Shown: positions 9,642-19,082, counted from the first letter of the stretch. The stretch is DNA of 64,000 bases from Candidatus Kuenenia stuttgartensis (GCA_945902075.1 CAMDMA010000004.1:62001-126000), one strand, 5' to 3'. Translations and numbers: made by a program. Notes: generated by a model from the letters alone, not told the origin.

Positions 9642-10918
9642 ACGCTATCTTCGCCATCGCGCACAAAGATCTGCGCTTGATGTTTCGCGATCGCGGCGAT
9701 GTCTTTTTCACCTTCGTATTCCCGGTGATTCTCGCGATCTTCTTCGGTTTCGTTTTCGGCGGGAATGGCAAGAGCAGCACGATCGAACTCGCGCTCACAG
9801 TCGAAAGCGACTCGCGACTCGCCGCTGGAATCGCAGCAGATCTCGCGCGCGATGCGTCGTTCGACGTGACTCGCTTTGACACGCGCGCGCAGGCCGTGGA
9901 CGCTGTTCGGCGAGGAAAGGCCAGTGCAGCGGTCATTCTTCCTGCATCGATGCAGGATGGTCTCGACGGCATCTTTGCGGGTAAAAGTATTCCGATTGAT
10001 GCGATTGTCGATCCCGCGCGGCGCGCGGAAGCTGGACTGATTCAGGGCAAACTCAACGAGTTGGCGTTCCGGCAGTTTCCCGACATGCTGACTGATGGCC
10101 CGCAAATGACGAAGTTTTTCGCCGGCGCGCGCGCTTCGCTCATCCAAGCAGAGCAACTCACACCCACACAGCGCCTCGCCATCAGCGGGCTTCTTGCCGC
10201 GGGCGACACCTTCACGAAATCGCTCGGAAAATCGACCGCGACCACCACGCAGCCCGCGTCCACGTGGTCGCCGATTGCCGTGACCGTTGCCGAACTTCCT
10301 GCACGTACTGGGCTTCCTCGCTCCTCGTTCGACGTGACTTTTCCGCAGGGCACCGTCTGGGGCCTCGCTGGCTGCATTGGCGCGTTCGCCTCTTCGATTG
10401 TGCTTGAGCGTTCGCGTGGCACGCTCAACCGACTCCGACTCGCGCCAATCGGGCGCGTGCACCTGTTGGCAGGAAAGGGACTTGCCTGCTTCACCACCGC
10501 ATTGCTTGTGCAGGCGCTTCTCGTCGGACTCGCGGTCGTCGGCTTTGGCTCGTCGATCGCACAGCCCGTGATGCTCCTCGTTGCCTGTTGCGCCGCAGCA
10601 TTTGCTTTCTCGGGCCTCGCGATGATGCTCGCCGGGTTCTGCCGAACGGAGGCTGAGGCCAACGGTGCGGGCCGGGGCGCGATTCTCATTCTCGCGATGA
10701 TCGGCGGCGGAACCATCCCGCTCTTTTTCATGCCGCCACTGCTCAAGACCCTGAGTTTCGGCAGCCCGTTCCGCTGGGCAATTGCTGCGATGGAGGGGCC
10801 GTTCTGGCGCGACACACCGATTGCCGAACAGACCACGCCACTCTTGGTGCTTCTGGCGATTGGAGTTGGAGGATTTGTGGTCGGCTGCCGTGCCATCGGT
10901 CGACCATTTGCTGGATAA
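9638..10918 (+). CDS. ABC-2 type permease (NatB-like)
   Basis: The 426-residue integral membrane partner of the preceding ATPase overlaps it by four bases. It has one N-terminal membrane helix (VFFTFVFPVILAIFFGFVF), a large extracytoplasmic domain of about 200 residues, and five or so further helices from about residue 235 to the end. This is the usual layout of the ABC-2 membrane family with a big external loop. It probably exports a small molecule or lipid; the substrate is not predictable. The stop lies about 100 nt before the second ATPase gene, which may be read from the same transcript. Confidence 0.85.
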   Translation: MNAIFAIAHKDLRLMFRDRGDVFFTFVFPVILAIFFGFVFGGNGKSSTIELALTVESDSRLAAGIAADLARDASFDVTRFDTRAQAVDAVRRGKASAAVILPASMQDGLDGIFAGKSIPIDAIVDPARRAEAGLIQGKLNELAFRQFPDMLTDGPQMTKFFAGARASLIQAEQLTPTQRLAISGLLAAGDTFTKSLGKSTATTTQPASTWSPIAVTVAELPARTGLPRSSFDVTFPQGTVWGLAGCIGAFASSIVLERSRGTLNRLRLAPIGRVHLLAGKGLACFTTALLVQALLVGLAVVGFGSSIAQPVMLLVACCAAAFAFSGLAMMLAGFCRTEAEANGAGRGAILILAMIGGGTIPLFFMPPLLKTLSFGSPFRWAIAAMEGPFWRDTPIAEQTTPLLVLLAIGVGGFVVGCRAIGRPFAG

Positions 10919-11015
10919 TGACGGATGGGCATCACAGTTGATCGTCCGCGGGAGATGCGCATCGCGTTGCTGCGCGCTGTCTCTTCGCAGCCCTGCCCGT
11001 CCGTTCGGAGTCGCT

Positions 11016-11786
11016 ATGGCCACTCGCATCGTCGCGCGAAAGCTCGAAAAGAGATTCGGACACATCCACGCCGTGCGCGGGATCGACCTTGAGGTGCCTG
11101 CGGGACAAGTCCTGGGATTTCTCGGGCCGAATGGCGCTGGCAAATCGACCACGATGCGCATGATCACCGGGTTTCTGGAGCCATCCGCAGGCACCATTCA
11201 TCTCGAAGGAATTGACCTCGCGGAGGACCCCATTCGTGCCAAGCGCACATTCGGCTATCTCCCTGAAGGTGCGCCGGCGTATCCCGACATGACGGTTGAG
11301 GAGTTCCTCGGATTCATCGCGAACGCCCGTGGATTTCGCGGTCGCGACGCGAAAGATCGGGTGGAGCGCGCCATCGGTCGCGTGAATCTGCAGAGCGTGC
11401 GTCGACAAGCGTTCGAGACGCTGTCGAAGGGATACAAGCGTCGCACCGGACTCGCACAAGCACTGCTGCACGAGCCAGGCATTCTCATCCTCGATGAACC
11501 AACCGATGGGCTCGACCCAAACCAAAAGTTTGAAGTGCGCGAACTCATCAAGGAACTCGGTGGCGACCGCGCGATTGTGCTGTCAACGCACATTCTTGAA
11601 GAGGTCGAGGCTGTCTGCACGCGCGCCATCGTCATCAATATGGGCGCGATCGTTTTCGACGGAACACCCGCAGAGATGGAGTCGCGCGCATCACGGGAGA
11701 CTACGAAAAACCGTATGGACGCGGCATTCCGCGCGATGACCACCGGAGACGTTGATGCGCGGACATCGAAAGGAACTCGCCGATGA
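11016..11786 (+). CDS. Gld-like ABC transporter ATP-binding protein
   Basis: The 256-residue ATPase has Walker A GPNGAGKST, signature LSKGYKRRTGLAQAL, Walker B LILDEPTDGLDPNQ, and the switch His in STHILEEVE. The signature LSKG instead of LSGG is common in the GldA/YxlF group. I placed the start at ATG 11016, which gives normal family length; an upstream in-frame extension overlaps the previous gene and encodes nothing recognisable. It overlaps the next gene by ATGA. With the permease, GldG-like and DUF4340 genes that follow it makes the four-gene set widespread in planctomycetes and Bacteroidetes. In gliding Bacteroidetes the relatives GldA, GldF and GldG are needed for motility, but the role here is unknown. 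Confidence 0.88.
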   Translation: MATRIVARKLEKRFGHIHAVRGIDLEVPAGQVLGFLGPNGAGKSTTMRMITGFLEPSAGTIHLEGIDLAEDPIRAKRTFGYLPEGAPAYPDMTVEEFLGFIANARGFRGRDAKDRVERAIGRVNLQSVRRQAFETLSKGYKRRTGLAQALLHEPGILILDEPTDGLDPNQKFEVRELIKELGGDRAIVLSTHILEEVEAVCTRAIVINMGAIVFDGTPAEMESRASRETTKNRMDAAFRAMTTGDVDARTSKGTRR

Positions 11787-12526
11787 ACGCTCTACAGCGC
11801 ACCGCCGTCGTCTTTCGTCGTGAGTTCCGCTCATACTTTCAAACGCCGCTTGCCGCGGTTTTTCTCGTGATATTCCTGTTCCTTGCCGGACTCTTCGCCT
11901 TCAACATCGGCGGATTCTACGACCGCAACCAGTCGGATCTGCGGCCGTTCTTTCAGTTCCATCCGTGGCTCTACGTGTTTCTTGTGCCCGCCGTTTCCAT
12001 GCGACTCTGGGCAGAAGAGCGACGTAACGGCACGATCGAACTCATCATGACACTCCCGTTCGGCGTCGCTGACCTTGTGATCGGCAAGTTTCTTGCAGCG
12101 TGGGCCTTCACCACGGTCGCACTCGCGCTGACCTTTCCTATGTGGATCACAGTCTCGTGGCTCGGCACTCCGGATCACGGAACCATCTTCGTTGCGTACC
12201 TCGCGAGCGCACTACTTGGCGGAGCCTTTCTCGCCGTTGGCGCCTTTCTCTCTTCGCTGACGAAGAATCAAGTGATTGCCTTCGTCCTGTGCGCAGTCGC
12301 ATGCTTTGTGCTGCTTCTCGCGGGTTTTCCCGCAGTTCTCGACTTTCTTCGTGGCTGGGCGCCGCGCGGCGTGGTCGAAGGACTCGCGTCAACCAGCGCC
12401 CTCACACACTATGAATCGATGATGCGCGGCGTGATCGATCTTCGCGACATCCTCTACTTCCTTCTCGTCATCGCTGCGTTTCTCGTGCTCAACATTTTCG
12501 CGATCGACTGGAAGAAGTCGGACTGA
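11783..12526 (+). CDS. Gld-like ABC-2 permease (GldF-like)
   Basis: The 247-residue protein has six predicted membrane helices and no large external domain. Family-typical features are FRREFRSYFQTPLAAVF near the N-terminus and RLWAEERRNGTIELIMTLP after helix 2. It overlaps the ATPase gene by four bases, and the GldG-like gene follows 21 nt later. It is the inner-membrane channel of the exporter. Confidence 0.88.
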   Translation: MNALQRTAVVFRREFRSYFQTPLAAVFLVIFLFLAGLFAFNIGGFYDRNQSDLRPFFQFHPWLYVFLVPAVSMRLWAEERRNGTIELIMTLPFGVADLVIGKFLAAWAFTTVALALTFPMWITVSWLGTPDHGTIFVAYLASALLGGAFLAVGAFLSSLTKNQVIAFVLCAVACFVLLLAGFPAVLDFLRGWAPRGVVEGLASTSALTHYESMMRGVIDLRDILYFLLVIAAFLVLNIFAIDWKKSD

Positions 12527-12547
12527 CAGAACCAACGGAGTTCAAGC

Positions 12548-14437
12548 ATGGCTGTTGCCGACAAGCGCCGTTCCACGCTCCTCGCCACCCTAGGCGTTCT
12601 CATCGCACTCGTTGCGGCGAATACGACTGCGTGGTTTATTCTCCGCGGTGCCCGAATCGATGTCACCGAGGAGAAGCTGTATACGGTTTCGCCCGGCGTC
12701 AACGCCATCGCGGCATCGCTGCCCGAGCCTGTTCGCCTCGAGTTCTATTGGACACGCGAGCAAGGTGCCGATCTTCCGACGGTGCGGGCGTATGCGCAGC
12801 GCGTACAGGAATTTCTCGAGGAAATCGCTGCGTCGAGCGGTGGAAAACTCGAGCTTCGCGTCATCGATCCCGAGCCATTCAGCGAAACAGAAGACATGGC
12901 GCGCGCAGCAGGAATCACGCCGCGAACCCTCGACGCAACCGGCCGCGTGCTGATGTTTGGCCTCGCTATCCGAAGCGCGACCGACAAGATTGAGTCGATC
13001 CCGTTTCTTGACCCCTCGCAAGAAGCGTTCTTGGAATACGAGATTGCGCGACGTATTCTCTCGGTCGGCCGCGACCGTAAATCGATCATCGCGATGCTCT
13101 CAACGATTCCCGAGGAGCGCGCGTTCGATCCGCGCGACCCCACCGCGCGACCAGGAAAGTCAGCGCTCTTTTCGCAACTTGATCTGCTCTATGACGTGAG
13201 ACGCGTCGATCGCGCGAATCCCGTCATTCCGCCCGATGCGAGTGCGCTGCTCGTGATTCAACCGAGAGAACTCGGTGACGCGGCGCTCCGTGCCATCGAC
13301 GCGTGGGCGGTTGAGGGTAAACCGCTTATTGTCTTTGCTGATCCGTGGTGTGAAGCTGATCCAGAGGCGCGCAAACTCGATTACGGTTCGACCGGCGCAG
13401 GGACGACCTACGACCTCGGGCCGCTGCTTGCGCAGTGGGGCGTCGAGATCGATAAGCAGAACGCCGTCGCCGACCTCGGATTTTCAACGCGCATCATGTA
13501 CCGCACGCAGGGCGGGCAAACCATGGAGATGTCGCATCCGGCGTGGCTTTCTATGCGCAAAGAAGCTTTTTCCGCTGACGATCCCGTCACATCGCCCATC
13601 TCACAGATGAACCTCAAAGGCACCGGCGCGATCGGAACCATCCCCGGCAGGAAGACCGAAGTTTCGACGCTGATCTCAAGCACCAAGGACGTGCAGATGA
13701 TTCAGACGCTCAAACTCGGTTTCTTCGGAGAGGTGGATCGACTTGTGCGTGACTTCAAAAGCCTCGGTGTACCAGTGGCCATTGGTGTTCGCATTGGCGG
13801 CGAGATTGAAAGTGCCTACCCCGCTACCGACGGAACGCGTAGCAAAGGACGTGCAAACATCATTCTGATCGCCGATGCCGACATGCTCGACGATATGACA
13901 TGGCTGCAGATCGATCCACAAACTGGCGAATACCGCACGATCGCCGACAATGGCCTCTTCGTTTTCAACGCGTTGGAGCAGGCAACTGGTGACACCAAAC
14001 TGTCGAGCCTCAAGTCGCGCGGCCGATACCAACGGCCGTTTGATCGTGTCGAACAGCTGCGCAAGGACGCGGAGTCGCGCTATCTCGTCCAAGAGCAGGA
14101 GCTTCAAGATCAGATCAAAAAATCGGAGATGCGAATCAACGAATTGCAGCGCGAGCGCGGCGGTGCGGGTGCGGGTGTCGATGCGACTGGCGTACTCGTA
14201 CTGACCCCAGAACAAACGGCAGAGCTCTCGAAGCTCGAAACCACACAGATCGACGCGCGACGCAAGTTGCGTGAAGTGCAGCGCTCACTCCGCGCTGATA
14301 TCGAAAAAACAGGCACGATGCTCATGGTGCTCAATGTGGTGATTTGGCCGCTCGTTGTCGCGTGTATCGCAACGCTCTGGATCTCGATTCGGTACGGCCG
14401 TCAGCGTTCGGCCCCGACAATTTCTGCCGTGAAGTGA
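12548..14437 (+). CDS. GldG-like ABC transporter auxiliary protein
   Basis: The 629-residue protein is of the GldG/ABC-type_uncharacterised group. An N-terminal membrane helix (about residues 12-35) is followed by a periplasmic domain opening with DVTEEKLYTVSPG and VRLEFYWT. A Ser/Gly-poor central region comes next, then a C-terminal coiled coil (about 500-600, with DQIKKSEMRINELQRERG and RKLREVQRSLRADIEK) and a last membrane helix near 605-625. It lies between the permease and the DUF4340 gene in one operon. It is assumed to be an extracytoplasmic partner of the transporter; no catalytic motif is seen. Confidence 0.85.
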   Translation: MAVADKRRSTLLATLGVLIALVAANTTAWFILRGARIDVTEEKLYTVSPGVNAIAASLPEPVRLEFYWTREQGADLPTVRAYAQRVQEFLEEIAASSGGKLELRVIDPEPFSETEDMARAAGITPRTLDATGRVLMFGLAIRSATDKIESIPFLDPSQEAFLEYEIARRILSVGRDRKSIIAMLSTIPEERAFDPRDPTARPGKSALFSQLDLLYDVRRVDRANPVIPPDASALLVIQPRELGDAALRAIDAWAVEGKPLIVFADPWCEADPEARKLDYGSTGAGTTYDLGPLLAQWGVEIDKQNAVADLGFSTRIMYRTQGGQTMEMSHPAWLSMRKEAFSADDPVTSPISQMNLKGTGAIGTIPGRKTEVSTLISSTKDVQMIQTLKLGFFGEVDRLVRDFKSLGVPVAIGVRIGGEIESAYPATDGTRSKGRANIILIADADMLDDMTWLQIDPQTGEYRTIADNGLFVFNALEQATGDTKLSSLKSRGRYQRPFDRVEQLRKDAESRYLVQEQELQDQIKKSEMRINELQRERGGAGAGVDATGVLVLTPEQTAELSKLETTQIDARRKLREVQRSLRADIEKTGTMLMVLNVVIWPLVVACIATLWISIRYGRQRSAPTISAVK

Positions 14438-14446
14438 GGATGCTGC

Positions 14447-15556
14447 ATGAAATCGAAGACCCTCATCGTGGTGCTTGGCATTTCCGCTGCTTCGGTCGCG
14501 GGCGCTTACATGGCGCTTTCACAATCGAAAACCTCGTCGGAAATTGCACGCGGTGCGCAATTTCTCCCTCGAATCGGTGAAATCGCGGCGCAACTCACGC
14601 GTGTCGAGATTGAGCGCGGCATGCAGAAAATATCGCTTGTGCGCGACGGTACGTCGTGGATGCTCGCCTCGAGTGATGGCTATCCGGTGCGCTTCGAAGA
14701 GGTGAAGGGACTTGTCGCCGGTCTTGATGCACTGAAGCTCGATGACCGTATGACTTCGCGCACCGATCGTCATGGAGAACTCGGGCTCGCATGGCCCGAC
14801 GACTCGGGTCGTGGTGCGCGCATTCGGCTTTTCGCGGACAGCGACAAACCTGCGATCGATGTCATTCTCGGCTCGGAACGAGCAAATCCCCGCGGACAGT
14901 TTGTGCGTCGCGCCGACGAGGACCAGTGCTGGCGCGTGTTGGGATCCGTCTCAGTCGATGTCGAGCCACGGCGCTGGGTTGAGGCCGAACTCCTTGCGAT
15001 TCCCGATGGCGAAGTACGTAGTGTCACCTTCGACGGGCTCACGCTTCTCAGTACCGAAAGCGCGGATGGTCGCGTGAGCTACGCGGCGGTCGAGCCGGCG
15101 GCACCGCTTGCAGCACCGGCTTCTATCGACTGGACCGATGCTCGCAAAGCGATTGCAACGCGCACGCTTCCGAACTGGCTTTCGCGGCTTGAACTCGACG
15201 ACGCACGCCGCGCAAAGGGCATCGCACCCGACCCGGCGCTCAGCCTGTCGTACGACATGGTGCGCGGAACGCTCAGGGTGAACGCCGTCCGCGACGGCGA
15301 CAGCGTGTGGATCTCGTTCGAGGCCGCGCCCAAGGAAGGCGCCCCGAGCGCCGACGAGATCAACGCGAAGAAGAAGTACCCCGGCGATCCGTTCATCCCC
15401 GACTGGAAGACGTTCGCTGCCATGCATGCAGGTTGGGAGTACAAGCTCCCCGCGTGGAAGCTGAACTCTCTTGAGGAGGCACGAAACATGCCCGATCCGA
15501 ACGAAGCCTCATCCGCTCCGGCAGAGCCTACGCAACTCCCGAGCGCGCGGGACTGA
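14447..15556 (+). CDS. DUF4340-domain protein, last gene of the Gld-like operon
   Basis: The 369-residue protein has an N-terminal signal anchor and a repeated beta-rich pattern (ARGAQFLPRIGEIAAQLTRVE, then a region with RFFADSDKP-like and FVRRADEDQCWRV segments). This is the DUF4340 arrangement usually encoded next to GldG-like proteins. It follows the GldG-like stop by 9 nt. The tail is Pro/Ala/Ser-rich. Its function is unknown; a periplasmic accessory role to the ABC exporter is inferred from the conserved gene order only. Confidence 0.75.
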   Translation: MKSKTLIVVLGISAASVAGAYMALSQSKTSSEIARGAQFLPRIGEIAAQLTRVEIERGMQKISLVRDGTSWMLASSDGYPVRFEEVKGLVAGLDALKLDDRMTSRTDRHGELGLAWPDDSGRGARIRLFADSDKPAIDVILGSERANPRGQFVRRADEDQCWRVLGSVSVDVEPRRWVEAELLAIPDGEVRSVTFDGLTLLSTESADGRVSYAAVEPAAPLAAPASIDWTDARKAIATRTLPNWLSRLELDDARRAKGIAPDPALSLSYDMVRGTLRVNAVRDGDSVWISFEAAPKEGAPSADEINAKKKYPGDPFIPDWKTFAAMHAGWEYKLPAWKLNSLEEARNMPDPNEASSAPAEPTQLPSARD

Positions 15557-15558
15557 GT

Positions 15559-15909
15559 GTGAGAAGTGCGACTCCTCAGCTCACTTGGATCGACCTTGCA
15601 CGACGCGGGCGGGGCGCCGCGACCACCTCCGCGTCTCCACTGAGCGACACACAAGCCATCACGCTCGGTCGCCTGCTCAGCACGTGGAGTGTGGAGCCCG
15701 ATCTGCCCCTCGTTCGCGTGCACCACGCCCGTCCTACACCGAACGAACGCGCAGGCAGGCACCGATCTCGCTGCGCTATAGCGGCGCTCGGTCTGCTCAT
15801 CGCGACAATTCTCACGGTTTCCACCCATGAGCCGCCGTCTCGCGGATCTCTGCGCGCCCGCGATATGTTCGCGGCGTTTAAGTCGTCCCGAAGCACAGGA
15901 GTTGTTGCG
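15559..15909 (+). other. In-frame membrane-spanning extension upstream of dockerin protein 1
   Basis: A GTG at 15559, 3 nt after the DUF4340 stop, opens 117 codons that run in frame and without a stop into the dockerin gene. The translation gives a charged N-terminal part of about 70 residues, one hydrophobic helix (about residues 72-88, AIAALGLLIATILTV) and a short basic spacer before the ATG at 15910. The same architecture occurs at 33469-33720. It could be a real N-terminal domain (long isoform) that anchors the dockerin protein, or a separately used anti-sigma-like region. Whether it is translated is not proven. Confidence 0.4.
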
Positions 15910-16749
15910 ATGCGCAGTTCTGTCGTTACTGGTGTGTTGTCCGCAGGTCTCGTCGCCGGAGGCGCGCTCGCGCAGGACGCGGTCCAGTGGCGCGTCGAAG
16001 ACGGCGGGAATGGACATTGGTATCGCGGAATCACAAATCAGTCAGGTTGGACATGGACGATTGCTTTCCAAGATGCTCAGACCTACGGCGGTCAACTTGT
16101 CAGTTGTGAAACTGCAGGCGAGTTGAGCTTTGTGATCCAGACGTTTTCCTACAGCCAAGCCCCCTTGCTCTGGCAAGTTCAATCGATCAATCCCGCAGCC
16201 AAGATGGGACCGTGGATTGGTGCCTTGCAAGTGAAAGAGGCAATCGAACCCAACGGAGGCTGGACCTGGCTGACGGGCCTGACTTTCGATCCGCAAGACA
16301 ACGTGAACTGTTGTGGAAACGACTGTTCTGGCGTTCAGGAAGATCGCCTGCACCTTTACGCACAGCAGAGCACTGGATGGACTGTTGCGCTGAATGACCT
16401 CACCGATGATCCGAGCGCCTGTAGTGCGCCGCTTCGCGGTGCAGTTATCGAATGGTCCGCCGACTGCAACTCCGACGGCATCGTCGACTTCGGCCAGATC
16501 CGCGCGGGCGAACTCGAAGACGCCAACACCAACAACATTCCCGACTGCTGCGAACAGGGCGTCGCGTGCAACTGTCCCGCCGACCTTGATGGCAATGGAA
16601 ATGTCGACGCCGTCGACCTTGCTGTCATCCTGAGTAAGTGGGGAACGAACGGCGGCAAGGACTACCCGCAGGCGGATGTCGACGGTTCTGGCGAAATCGA
16701 TGGCGCCGATCTCGCGACCGTCCTCAGCAACTGGGGCCCGTGCCTTTGA
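15910..16749 (+). CDS. Secreted dockerin-type calcium-binding protein 1
   Basis: From ATG 15910 (AGGAG at 15897-15901, 8 nt spacer) the product has 279 residues: a signal peptide ending near ALAQ, an unrecognised beta-rich domain of about 180 residues (WRVEDGGNGHWYRG, NCCGNDCSGVQEDR), and a C-terminal dockerin-like pair of calcium loops (DLDGNGNVDAVDLAVIL and DVDGSGEIDGADLATVL), each closed by a WG motif. Such dockerin tails are common in Phycisphaerae secreted proteins; their partner is unclear because classical cohesins are not seen here. The stop codon lies inside the start of the sigma-like gene, so both are translationally coupled. Confidence 0.8.
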   Translation: MRSSVVTGVLSAGLVAGGALAQDAVQWRVEDGGNGHWYRGITNQSGWTWTIAFQDAQTYGGQLVSCETAGELSFVIQTFSYSQAPLLWQVQSINPAAKMGPWIGALQVKEAIEPNGGWTWLTGLTFDPQDNVNCCGNDCSGVQEDRLHLYAQQSTGWTVALNDLTDDPSACSAPLRGAVIEWSADCNSDGIVDFGQIRAGELEDANTNNIPDCCEQGVACNCPADLDGNGNVDAVDLAVILSKWGTNGGKDYPQADVDGSGEIDGADLATVLSNWGPCL

Positions 16750-17480
16750 CCGACGACCCGTCGCGAGCCGCCGCCGCACGCACGCAGCACTTCCCGACGA
16801 CGTACGCGACGACCCTCATCGATGGCCTGCGAGGCGGAGACGAAGCACTCGCTGATCTCGCGGCGCGAATCATCGAGCGTTACGCGCAGCCGCTCGAGGC
16901 GTACGCGCAAGGTTCGTCACTGCGGGAGATCGCAGAGCCACGCGAACTCGTGCACGGATTCCTCGTCGCGAGGTTCGCCACGCCCACTACGACGCGCGCG
17001 TATCTCGCCGCGTGGAACGCGTCCGGGCTCTCGCTGCGGCGCTGGATGATGAACGGGCTACTTCTCTATGTGCGCGGCCTCGTCCGCGACATGCAGCGCT
17101 CGCGCGAGAAGTCGCTCGATGCCCTGAAAAGTGAAGCAGCCGTGGCAGCGCTCGCGAGCGCCGGACCCAACCCGAGTGCGGCGTTCGAGCAAGCGTGGGC
17201 GCGCGCGATCCTTGCCGAGGCGTGTGCGCAGGTCGAACAATCGCTGCTCGCCGAGGGTCGCGACCGCGCGTGGGAGGTATTCCGCCGCCACACACTCGAT
17301 GGCGTTGCCTACGGCGACCTTTCGGATGACTTCGGCCTCTCACGCCAACAGATGGCCGATCTCGTGCGCGGCGTGACCACACGCCTTCGGACGCGCGTGC
17401 GCGAACTGCTCGACGAAGAAGGCCGCTTTGATGGCGACGAAGGCATCGACGAAATCGTGCGAGTCCTCACCGAACGGTAA
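16740..17480 (+). CDS. Divergent ECF-type sigma-like protein 1
   Basis: This protein of about 246 residues starts at GTG 16740 (or TTG 16746, which forms TTGA with the dockerin stop). The N-terminal half resembles planctomycete ECF region 2 (ELVHGFLVARFA, LSLRRWMMNGLLLYVR). The C-terminal part looks like a region 4 helix-turn-helix (WEVFRRHTLDGVAYGDLSDD, then FGLSRQQMADLVRGV). It is clearly paralogous to the protein at 32793-33485 (shared SSLR.IA..EDLV.GFL..RFA and RRW..NGLLLY patterns). The pairing with a dockerin protein in both places suggests a regulator plus envelope sensor or target. DNA binding and sigma activity are inferred only. Confidence 0.6.
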   Translation: MPLTDDPSRAAAARTQHFPTTYATTLIDGLRGGDEALADLAARIIERYAQPLEAYAQGSSLREIAEPRELVHGFLVARFATPTTTRAYLAAWNASGLSLRRWMMNGLLLYVRGLVRDMQRSREKSLDALKSEAAVAALASAGPNPSAAFEQAWARAILAEACAQVEQSLLAEGRDRAWEVFRRHTLDGVAYGDLSDDFGLSRQQMADLVRGVTTRLRTRVRELLDEEGRFDGDEGIDEIVRVLTER

Positions 17481-17519
17481 ATGCGCTCACTGCCATCAAT
17501 GCTGTCACGATCAACGTTG

Positions 17520-19022
17520 TCAACCGCCGAGACCGAGCCATTGACTGAGCGCACTGGCGAGACCAAGAAACACAAGGAAACTCATCGCATCGGTCACCAT
17601 CGTGAGAAAGATGGTCGATGCTGTCGCCGGGTCCGCGCCGCAACGTCGCACCACCAGTGGAAGCGACGAGCCGACAAGCGTGCCAACGGTCAGCGCGAGC
17701 GTCATCGCAATTCCAACTACAAATCCGAGCCTCCACAACTCAGTTTCTGGATTTGCGATCCACTGGATCATGCCGACCACAAAGCCAACCAAGATTCCGC
17801 AGATCGCACCGTTCACAACGCCCACGATGCCCTCACGACGCACAAGCCTCAATGCTGATCCCTCTCGGACCTCGTCGAGCACAATGCCGCGCATGGTGAC
17901 TGCAAGCGACTGCTGCCCAGCGTTTCCGGCCTGATTTGCGATCACCGGCATGATGACCGCGAGTATCGCGATCTCTTGAATCAGTCCATCGAACTGGAGC
18001 ACCACGAAGGCCGCGATCGAACTTGTAAAGAGATTGACGAAGAGCCATGGAAGCCGCCCGCGCAATTTGTCGGCGACGCTTGAAAACACGGCCTCTTCGC
18101 GACCCGCACCGACCATCGCCTGCGCGCTCTCTGTGCCCTCTTGGCGGATGGCATCAACAACATCGTCAACGGTAATGACGCCGAGCATGCGGTCTTCGTC
18201 ATCGACCACCGGCAGCACGAGGTAATCGTATTTTTCGAACTCGCGTGCAACATCCTCGCGATCAATATCCGGCTTAACCGCGTCGACCTGTCGCTCACAA
18301 ATGTCGGTCACCCGCTGCGCAGGGTCAGCAAGCAAAAGCGCGCGCATCGTCGCCCGGCCTTGCAGTCGACCGCGCCAATCAACAACAAAGACGTACAGCC
18401 AATCTTCGCCAAGCGACTCCGCGCGCCGGATCGCCTCAGTCGCCTCGCGCACGGTCATCGTGTCGCGCACCGCGAGGTAATCGGTGGTCATCATGCCGCC
18501 AGCACTGCGCTCCGAGTATTCGAGAAGCCGACGAAACTTCACCGCTTCCACCTTGCCAAGCGTGCCAAGCAGGCGATCGCGCGAAGCATCAGGAAGATTC
18601 TGCAAAAGGTCGGTCGCGTCGTCCGGCTCCATTTGCTCGATGAGTTGGCCCGCGTATACCGGATCCTCTTCGACAAGATCCTCGAGCACACTCACGGCAA
18701 GCGACGGATGCATGTGCGCGAGCGCGTCAGCTGCGCTCTCCGTTTCCATCTCCTCAATGACCTCGACCGCAGCTGCCTCGCCGATCTGCTCGAGAGTCTC
18801 AGCGGCGTCGGGTGCCTCCTGCTGCTCAACGGCATCGGCGAGCTCAGGAAAGTCAAACGTGTCTTTCTCAAGCAGTTCTTCAACGCGCTCATCTTCGGGC
18901 GTCGGCTCGAGTGCCTCGACGACAGAATCGTTCTCCGGCACGTCCGTGAGCGGCGATCGCGCAGCACCGGAATGATGGCGCTCCTCGTCGTGCTCGTGGT
19001 TGTCCGGGCCGGAATCCTGCAT
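17520..19022 (-). CDS. mgtE: Magnesium transporter MgtE
   Basis: MgtE is a homodimeric Mg2+ channel gated by cytosolic Mg2+. The 500-residue product has an acidic MgtE N-domain (superhelical, with repeated EQ/EEM/MEPDDATDLLQNLPD motifs). A CBS pair follows (about residues 200-320, GGMMTTDYLAVR and VLPVVDDEDRMLGVITVDDVVD). The C-terminal channel has five helices with family residues PVIANQAGNAGQQSLAV and GSSLPLVVRRCGADPATAS. Start 19022 was chosen because a -10-like box lies right upstream and longer in-frame starts add nothing conserved; the N-terminus has an unusual His/Asp/Glu-rich stretch. It is transcribed divergently from the SpoU gene, 60 nt apart. Confidence 0.93.
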   Translation of the reverse strand: MQDSGPDNHEHDEERHHSGAARSPLTDVPENDSVVEALEPTPEDERVEELLEKDTFDFPELADAVEQQEAPDAAETLEQIGEAAAVEVIEEMETESAADALAHMHPSLAVSVLEDLVEEDPVYAGQLIEQMEPDDATDLLQNLPDASRDRLLGTLGKVEAVKFRRLLEYSERSAGGMMTTDYLAVRDTMTVREATEAIRRAESLGEDWLYVFVVDWRGRLQGRATMRALLLADPAQRVTDICERQVDAVKPDIDREDVAREFEKYDYLVLPVVDDEDRMLGVITVDDVVDAIRQEGTESAQAMVGAGREEAVFSSVADKLRGRLPWLFVNLFTSSIAAFVVLQFDGLIQEIAILAVIMPVIANQAGNAGQQSLAVTMRGIVLDEVREGSALRLVRREGIVGVVNGAICGILVGFVVGMIQWIANPETELWRLGFVVGIAMTLALTVGTLVGSSLPLVVRRCGADPATASTIFLTMVTDAMSFLVFLGLASALSQWLGLGG

Positions 19023-19028
19023 GAATTG

Positions 19029-19034
19029 AGTGTA
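19029..19034 (-). promoter_or_regulatory. -10-like box of mgtE
   Basis: On the minus strand TACACT preceded by GG ends 6 nt before the ATG at 19022; a leaderless transcript is likely. It supports the chosen mgtE start. Confidence 0.45.
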
Positions 19035-19082
19035 CCGAATCGTCCCTTCGCACATCGATAGCAATTCAGCGAGAATCGTTGC

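Noticed and set aside
10782-11015. Possible N-terminal extension of the second ABC ATPase
   Set aside because: It overlaps the permease gene in another frame and lies outside the normal family length.
9545-11197. A 550-codon open frame on the minus strand opposite the ABC genes
   Set aside because: The plus-strand genes show all ABC motifs; the antisense translation is low-complexity Arg/Ala/Glu without a domain.
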